From DASUVM01 sp036378955 (GTDB lineage: Bacteria; Patescibacteriota; Saccharimonadia; Saccharimonadales; Saccharimonadaceae): 64,000 nucleotides of DNA. Made by a program: the position numbers and the translations under genes. Under the pieces are notes generated by a model, which saw only the letters and a list, made by a program, of their open reading frames with translations, had not been told where the DNA came from and ran no database searches. Of this stretch, positions 59,573-64,000 are shown piece after piece. The DNA lies in NCBI GenBank assembly GCA_036378955.1, contig DASUVM010000009.1:104242-168241 (forward strand). The letters are read 5' to 3'. Positions within the stretch are counted from its first letter, which is position 1. The number at the start of each line of letters is the position of its first letter.

Positions 59573-59583
59573 GTGAGTGCCAA
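59557..59583. promoter_or_regulatory. CIRCE element (HrcA operator) upstream of clpP
   Basis: The arms TTAGCACTC (59557-59565) and GAGTGCCAA (59575-59583) are separated by exactly 9 nt. The CIRCE consensus is TTAGCACTC-N9-GAGTGCTAA, so only one base differs. HrcA binds this palindrome and represses heat-shock genes; here it covers the clpP promoter. Confidence 0.9.
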
Positions 59584-59604
59584 TTGAATTCAGAGCGCAT
59601 CAAA

Positions 59605-59663
59605 GCCCCTTGCGTCACACCATTGTCTCCTGACTGGCAAACAATTGGCATAACGCAAGGGGC
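59605..59663 (-). repeat. Hairpin after the gene at 59679
   Basis: gccccttgcgt (59605-59615) and acgcaaggggc (59653-59663) form a perfect 11-bp stem, with an inner CCATTGT/ACAATTGG pairing. It follows the minus-strand gene at 59679 by 15 nt and likely terminates it, insulating clpP. Confidence 0.65.
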
Positions 59664-59678
59664 AACATCCATCGTCAC

Positions 59679-60056
59679 CTAGTGAAGAGACACCCTTATG
59701 TGCACGTAAACAACAACAAGATGCATACCACCGAAGATGATTACAGCTGCTGCCATTAACCCGCCCGGTTCTTGATTGAGTATTTGGCCAAGGCTGAAAC
59801 GCCATAAGTCGGGCCGGCGGCCGTGGCCATATATCTGTATCCAGCCAGCCCAGCCGATAGAGATCAGCCAGCAAACGACTATTATGGCTACCGGCAGGTT
59901 AAACTGTCTCAAATTCCGTCTGAACACCGCAGCATCAGCCACAATAACTATGACGGTCGGCACAATTAACGAAACTATGGCCCCCGTCACCAAAAGCCAA
60001 TCAGGCAGTAGTGCCAGCACGACTCCGGTAAAGGAATATTCGTCAAACACACCCAC
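59679..60056 (-). CDS. Three-span membrane protein, unknown
   Basis: 125 residues with hydrophobic segments at about 12-40, 54-72 and 98-120 and a basic loop between the first two (FRRNLRQFNL). No family was recognised. It is a single-gene unit between tig and clpP with a hairpin downstream. Confidence 0.55.
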   Translation of the reverse strand: MGVFDEYSFTGVVLALLPDWLLVTGAIVSLIVPTVIVIVADAAVFRRNLRQFNLPVAIIVVCWLISIGWAGWIQIYGHGRRPDLWRFSLGQILNQEPGGLMAAAVIIFGGMHLVVVYVHIRVSLH

Positions 60057-60121
60057 CCTCTCTACTAGTACAAAGATGGAGTGCTGTTATTTAATGATAC
60101 ACAACGTGTAATGTCAACTAG

Positions 60122-61396
60122 CTAGGCTTGAGCTTCAACAAAGCTTGTGAGTGTCTTCTCGGTCAGTATGCGGTTGGCTATATCCCGTCGAGCTTCAGGT
60201 GTGTCAAGCTGAGTCTTCATATTAGGGTTTTGCTGCATTATTTGTTTGAACTGCGCGTTAAGCTCCCCTTGCGAGACTTCTACTTTCAGAAGTTTGCTAA
60301 GTTCTGCAAGCAATAAACCAATCTTGACTCGTTTTTCGGCAGTTGGGCGTAGCTCTTTGGTGAGCCATTCGTCTTTGGTGAGCTTTTGTTCTGTTAAGTA
60401 TGCTTCGAGTGTGAGGCCGCGGTAAAGCAGGTTTTGTTGCATATCGCGCTCAAGACTCTGCATTTGATCTTGAATAAGCACTTCGGGGGCCGGAACATCA
60501 CTCTTGGCAAGCACGGCGTCAAGTAGTGCGTTACGGTATGTTTCTTCAACTTCTTGCTTCTTGCGCTCTGTAAGTTGGGCTTTTATGTCGGCCCGAAGCT
60601 CATTAACAGTTTTAAAATCGCCATTTTTGGCGGCAAAGCTATCATCAGCTTCAGGGAGCTTTGATTCAGTTATTTTTTTCACACTCGTTTTAAAAGTGAC
60701 TTTTGCGCCTGCCAGTGGAGCGTGGTGGTAATCTTTCGGAAAAGTCAGGGGCAAATCAAACGAATCACCCGTTTTCTTACCCATAAGCCCGTCTTCAAAA
60801 CCAGGGATGAAAGTATTTGAGCCAAGCGCTAGTGGGTAATCTTTACCGGCGGCACCGGACACTGGTTCACCTTTTTCGTCAACACCTTCAAAGTCGATCC
60901 ATACCTCGTCGTCTTTTTTGGCCGCACGCTTTACCTCTGTTTTTTCGGCATGTGAACGGCGAAGGTTTTCAATAACTTCGTTGACCTCTTTCTCGCTCAC
61001 GCTTACCTTTTCACGCTTCACGCCTAATTTTTTATATTCGCCCAGCTTAATCGCTGGCAGAATATCAGCCTCGGCAGTTAATTCAAGTGTCTCACCTGGT
61101 TTAAAGTTTTTTATGTCAACCTCGGGGCGCTCTAATGGCTGTAGCTTTTCGCTTGCGAAAGCCTCAATAACAAACTGGCTGGCGGCATCTTCGGCTACTT
61201 GGGTTGCCATACTGGCAGGGTCAAGATGCTTTTCAGCAACGCTAGCCGGCACTTTGCCTGGGCGAAAACCAGAAACCTTCACTTTCTGCGCCATTTTGGC
61301 GAGGGTTAGTTTTTTAACTCTAGCAAGATCATTTGCATAAACGCTAATTGTTAGTTCCACCCGAGATTTTGAGAGATGTTTAACACTATATTTCAT
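60122..61396 (-). CDS. tig: Trigger factor, ribosome-associated chaperone
   Basis: 424 residues: N-terminal ribosome-binding domain with the signature VSGFRPGKVPASV (about 41-53), a FKBP-like peptidyl-prolyl isomerase domain (about 160-245, with GSNTFIPGFEDGLMGKKTGD) and a C-terminal helical chaperone domain. It binds nascent chains at the tunnel exit near uL23. TATAAT at 61406-61411 on the minus strand places the transcription start about 3 nt before the ATG. Confidence 0.96.
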   Translation of the reverse strand: MKYSVKHLSKSRVELTISVYANDLARVKKLTLAKMAQKVKVSGFRPGKVPASVAEKHLDPASMATQVAEDAASQFVIEAFASEKLQPLERPEVDIKNFKPGETLELTAEADILPAIKLGEYKKLGVKREKVSVSEKEVNEVIENLRRSHAEKTEVKRAAKKDDEVWIDFEGVDEKGEPVSGAAGKDYPLALGSNTFIPGFEDGLMGKKTGDSFDLPLTFPKDYHHAPLAGAKVTFKTSVKKITESKLPEADDSFAAKNGDFKTVNELRADIKAQLTERKKQEVEETYRNALLDAVLAKSDVPAPEVLIQDQMQSLERDMQQNLLYRGLTLEAYLTEQKLTKDEWLTKELRPTAEKRVKIGLLLAELSKLLKVEVSQGELNAQFKQIMQQNPNMKTQLDTPEARRDIANRILTEKTLTSFVEAQA

Positions 61397-61405
61397 ACTC
61401 GGCCG

Positions 61406-61411
61406 ATTATA
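61406..61411 (-). promoter_or_regulatory. -10 box of the tig promoter, near-leaderless
   Basis: TATAAT on the minus strand ends 9 nt before the tig ATG (GTATG context). No good -35 box at 17 nt was found, so the promoter is tentative. Confidence 0.4.
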
Positions 61412-61524
61412 GCCTAAAAACCTGCCGATTACTAGGGGGAGTCATCTGATAGTATAGTTCTGCTACTAAGCCGGCTAATAAACTGATTTTTGTGGATACC
61501 GGCCAGCAATGATTTGCCAAAGTG

Positions 61525-62844
61525 TTAAATATCAGTATCTTTCACACGGTGGTCGGTAATTGTTGCCACCAAGCGCTCAAAGCCAAACTTATGTTCAGCT
61601 GAGTTTTCAGTGTATTTTAGGGTGTAGCGTTCTGCTTTAAGCTCTTCTTCACCAACAAATATAAGGAAAGGGATTTTCATTTTCACGGCGGCTTTAATTT
61701 GTTTGTCGAGCTTGCGCCCAGTTATGTCAATGGCCACGTTCACCTCTTCGTCACGTAAGCGTTTGGCGAGTTTTTGGGCACCAGCGAGAGTATCGCCAAG
61801 TACAACGATATATGCATCGGTTGCCGGGCGCAGCTCGGGCAACAGTTTATGTGCTCGCAAAAATTCCTCCATCATGGTAGCTCCAGGCGCCATACCAACT
61901 GTTGGTAACGGCTCAACGCCAAATAAGCTAATGAGGCCGTCGTAACGGCCGCCGCCAAAAATAGCACGATTATTTTCAGGGTGGGTGTCGAACACCTCAA
62001 AGACAATATCGGTATAATAATCGAAGCCTCGCATTAAGGTGATGTCAAAAATGGCATTGTGCACCCCACGTTCACGCAGCAGTGTAAAGAGTGCTTGCAC
62101 CTCTTTAATGGCGCTGGTTTCGAGCAGGCTCGGCGGTAGCTCTTGCATTGTCTTAGCACCTACAAGCTTTGCGATATGTTTTAGGCCCACCTCTGTTTTG
62201 TCGGTGTCGAAAATAGCTGCTGCTTGGTCGCGGAACTCTTCGGGCGTCATTTTATCTTTGCGGTCGAACAGTTTAATCATTAGTTGCGACTGCATAATGT
62301 CGAGTTCAAGATAATCTGCCATTACCGCATTAATGAGCTTGCGGCTGTTAATTTTTATGGTGTACATTTTTTCGCTAGCTCGAAAGGCTTTCATTAACTG
62401 ATCGGCCATAGCAATAATTTCAACATCGCCATCAATCGTGCTAACGCCAAAAATGTCGACATTAAGCTGCCAAAACTCGCGTTCACGGCCTTTTTGAGGG
62501 CGCTCGTAGCGCATGTAATTGGCAATTGAATAAAGACGGGCAGGGTAAGCCAGCTCTTGGCGCCTGGCAGCCACCATACGAGCCAGGCCAGGTGTCATTT
62601 CAGGCCGAACCACCACTGGCCGGCCACCACGATCAGTAAAGCTATAGGTTTGTTCGTTAACAATCTCTTGGCCGGTTTTGGCGGCGTAAATGTCATAGCT
62701 TTCAAGCAGCGGTGTTATATATTCTTCATAGCCATAGCTTTCAACCACTTTACGCCAGGTAGTAAAAATATAATTTTGCACACGCTTGTCTTCGGGGTAA
62801 TAATCGCGCGCACCTTTGTAGTTTTGAGTTGATAAGTAAGACAT
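61525..62844 (-). CDS. hisS: Histidyl-tRNA synthetase
   Basis: 439 residues, class II synthetase. Motif 2 is RYERPQKGREREFWQLNVDI, with the histidine-specific signatures DIVFEVFDTHPENNRAIFGGGRYDGL and YTDIVFEV. The C-terminal anticodon-binding domain begins at YIVVLGDTLAGAQKLAKRL. AAAGGA lies upstream of the ATG. Adjacent to tig. Confidence 0.96.
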   Translation of the reverse strand: MSYLSTQNYKGARDYYPEDKRVQNYIFTTWRKVVESYGYEEYITPLLESYDIYAAKTGQEIVNEQTYSFTDRGGRPVVVRPEMTPGLARMVAARRQELAYPARLYSIANYMRYERPQKGREREFWQLNVDIFGVSTIDGDVEIIAMADQLMKAFRASEKMYTIKINSRKLINAVMADYLELDIMQSQLMIKLFDRKDKMTPEEFRDQAAAIFDTDKTEVGLKHIAKLVGAKTMQELPPSLLETSAIKEVQALFTLLRERGVHNAIFDITLMRGFDYYTDIVFEVFDTHPENNRAIFGGGRYDGLISLFGVEPLPTVGMAPGATMMEEFLRAHKLLPELRPATDAYIVVLGDTLAGAQKLAKRLRDEEVNVAIDITGRKLDKQIKAAVKMKIPFLIFVGEEELKAERYTLKYTENSAEHKFGFERLVATITDHRVKDTDI

Positions 62845-62887
62845 AATTTCCTTTATTGTAACAGGTTAGTAAAGCGCTCAAGCAAAA

Positions 62888-62906
62888 CGCCGGTAACGAA
62901 CCGGCG
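62888..62906 (-). terminator. Terminator after the SnoaL-like gene
   Basis: cgccggt and accggcg form a 7-bp stem with a 5-nt loop; on the minus strand TTTTGC follows. It separates the gene at 63045 from hisS, about 140 nt downstream of the stop. Confidence 0.65.
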
Positions 62907-63044
62907 TGTTTCTATTGAATCAAAAGAGCTAGCCGATCCGTTCCGGCGTCATATGGAAGGCACAGGTTAATAAAATAGTCATACGTCAAGCATTGTACTC
63001 TAATTTTCAGCCACGCGCCAATGAAGTGGCAACGGCTCGCCTAG

Positions 63045-63497
63045 TTAGGCGGCATCTTTTTCTAACTCTTTATTACCGTCAATAAATTTAGCATTGAATG
63101 TCATGGCCGAAACCTTCCAGGAGTCGCCCAGTTTTTGTAAGGTGAAATTGTAATTGCCTACGAAAACACGTGTGTCTCGGCCTGACTTTGTGGGCAAATA
63201 ATGATAAGCCACGCCGTAACAATTAGCCACGGCCTCATCCCCATTTATATCAGTGACAAAGTTGCCAACTTGGTGATGTATTGCCTTAAGGGCGGCTAGA
63301 CCCTCTTGCCACATAGCGGTTATATCGCCCGGTGTCATATCGCCGTTAGGGCCACCAACTGAGCTCATGTTAAATTGCACTTTATCGGCAAAAATTTGTT
63401 CGAGGCGAGCCCAATCTCGTAAGTCGGTCGCAATAAATAGCTCTATAATTAAGCGTTCAACGGTATCTTTTTGAGTTAAGTAATCTAGTTTATCCAT
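63045..63497 (-). CDS. SnoaL-like (NTF2-fold) protein
   Basis: 150 residues with the NTF2/SnoaL layout: N-terminal helix with LIIELFIATDLRDWARLEQIFADKVQFNM, then GDITAMWQEGLAALKAIHHQ, and beta strands EAVANCYGVAYHYLPTKSGR, RVFVGNYNFTLQKLGDSWKV, ending SAMTFNAKFIDGNKEL. Members of the SnoaL_4-type group are small alpha+beta barrels, either enzymes or binding proteins. The substrate is unknown. The C-terminal end is acidic. Confidence 0.8.
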   Translation of the reverse strand: MDKLDYLTQKDTVERLIIELFIATDLRDWARLEQIFADKVQFNMSSVGGPNGDMTPGDITAMWQEGLAALKAIHHQVGNFVTDINGDEAVANCYGVAYHYLPTKSGRDTRVFVGNYNFTLQKLGDSWKVSAMTFNAKFIDGNKELEKDAA

Positions 63498-63611
63498 GCA
63501 TCTAATATATAATGATAAGCCTGTGGGAACAATACGCTTTGGGGCTAAGCGCGAGAATGGCTTCCAGGAATCCCTCTACAGCAATTTCAAGCTAGAGCTT
63601 GGCAATGTAAG

Positions 63612-64000
63612 TTAGTACGACAACGAGGGCCAGTTTCTCGAAGCTATCGCCCTGCAACTGCACGGTGTGCCGCCGCGATCGAAGCAGCAGCCAACGGCCA
63701 GGCGTTCCAACCAGCTCACTGAGCCCGACTGAAGAGAGCCCACCGGAGGCAACCGCCACCCGCCGAGCTCCTTCGGCGGGCTCTCTTCATGTCTATAAAA
63801 GTCTCTGAATGCTTGCTGGATTGCCTGCCTCGCCGCATGCTGAGCGGCGACTTTTACTACTTGCTGTACAGCTAACCTCCCTAATTGCCAGGCAGCGAAC
63901 GCTACAAGTGGCGCAATTTTTCCATCCAAGTCTTCGTCATTGACAGGATCATTCACATAAGAGTAGGCATTATCTCCTGCTCCTTCAACCGGATCAACAG
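63612..64000 (-). CDS. C-terminal end of an RHS repeat-associated core protein (partial)
   Basis: The frame runs open off the right edge. The first in-window residues read VDPVEGAGDNAYSYVNDPVN then DEDLDGK, the end of the RHS-associated core domain. After DLDGK comes a variable tail of about 110 residues: a hydrophobic helical part (APLVAFAAWQLGRLAVQQVV, AAQHAARQAIQQAFRDFYRH) and a Cys-containing end. In RHS proteins this tail is the toxin or effector module and differs between strains. An 11-bp inverted repeat (63731-63741 with 63778-63788) lies inside the tail, which may mark a module boundary or a frameshift. Confidence 0.72.
   Translation of the reverse strand, partial: VDPVEGAGDNAYSYVNDPVNDEDLDGKIAPLVAFAAWQLGRLAVQQVVKVAAQHAARQAIQQAFRDFYRHEESPPKELGGWRLPPVGSLQSGSVSWLERLAVGCCFDRGGTPCSCRAIASRNWPSLSY

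Overview
The window looks like a chromosomal segment of a Saccharibacteria (TM7, Patescibacteria/CPR) genome. The signs are: a ribosomal-protein superoperon in which rpsE abuts rplO with no rpmD (uL30) between them, as is general in CPR bacteria; zinc-less forms of several core proteins; and very compact gene packing with 1-4 nt stop/start overlaps. TGA is used as a normal stop, so this is not a Gracilibacteria/SR1-type code. A complete cytochrome bo3 quinol oxidase operon plus a type II NADH dehydrogenase points to an environmental, oxygen-exposed lineage rather than a strict oral epibiont. This assignment rests on reading the sequence, not on a search.

Layout. 1-1.4 kb: small orphan genes and a tiny two-gene membrane-peptide pair. 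1.4-6.2 kb (-): cyoABCDE. 6.3-6.8 kb (-): a frameshifted SLOG-like gene. 6.9-9.3 kb (+): ndh and rarA, overlapping. 10-15.2 kb (+): a tightly coupled alpha-glucan cluster (GT4 glycosyltransferase, GH57, GH15, unknown protein). 15.2-18.1 kb (-): rpmG, tRNA-Thr(GGT) with a nearby copy of its 3' end, small orphan genes, then tRNA-Tyr(GTA) and tRNA-Thr(TGT). 18.2-18.6 kb: an unexplained, hairpin-rich non-coding stretch. 18.6-22.9 kb (-): TPR protein, holB-like, rluA-type, trpS, rsmG. 22.9-37.3 kb (-): rpsI-rplM-rplQ-rpoA-rpsD-rpsK-rpsM-rpmJ-infA, secY, then rplO through rplC. 37.5-41.5 kb: L,D-transpeptidase (+), small membrane proteins, and rpsJ (-) detached from its usual place. 41.5-47.5 kb (-): tuf, an unknown gene, fusA, an orphan gene, rpsG, rpsL. 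47.6-54.9 kb (-): rpoC and rpoB. 55.2-58.1 kb (-): four tandem LuxR-type regulators that share a novel-looking N-terminal domain. 58.1-62.9 kb (-): GNAT-like, clpP (with a CIRCE operator), a membrane protein, tig, hisS. 63-64 kb (-): a SnoaL-like protein and the C-terminal end of an RHS-type protein running off the right edge.

How the genes work together. NDH-2 would pass electrons from NADH to quinone and the bo3 oxidase would pass them to oxygen, giving a minimal proton-translocating chain with CyoE making heme O. The glucan cluster suggests synthesis and turnover of a storage glucan. The rest is core transcription, translation, secretion and proteostasis. The accessory layer consists of single-gene units, each followed by a strong GC-rich hairpin that lacks a U-tract. 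The four-regulator LuxR array is the most distinctive part of that layer and the best candidate for an undescribed system.
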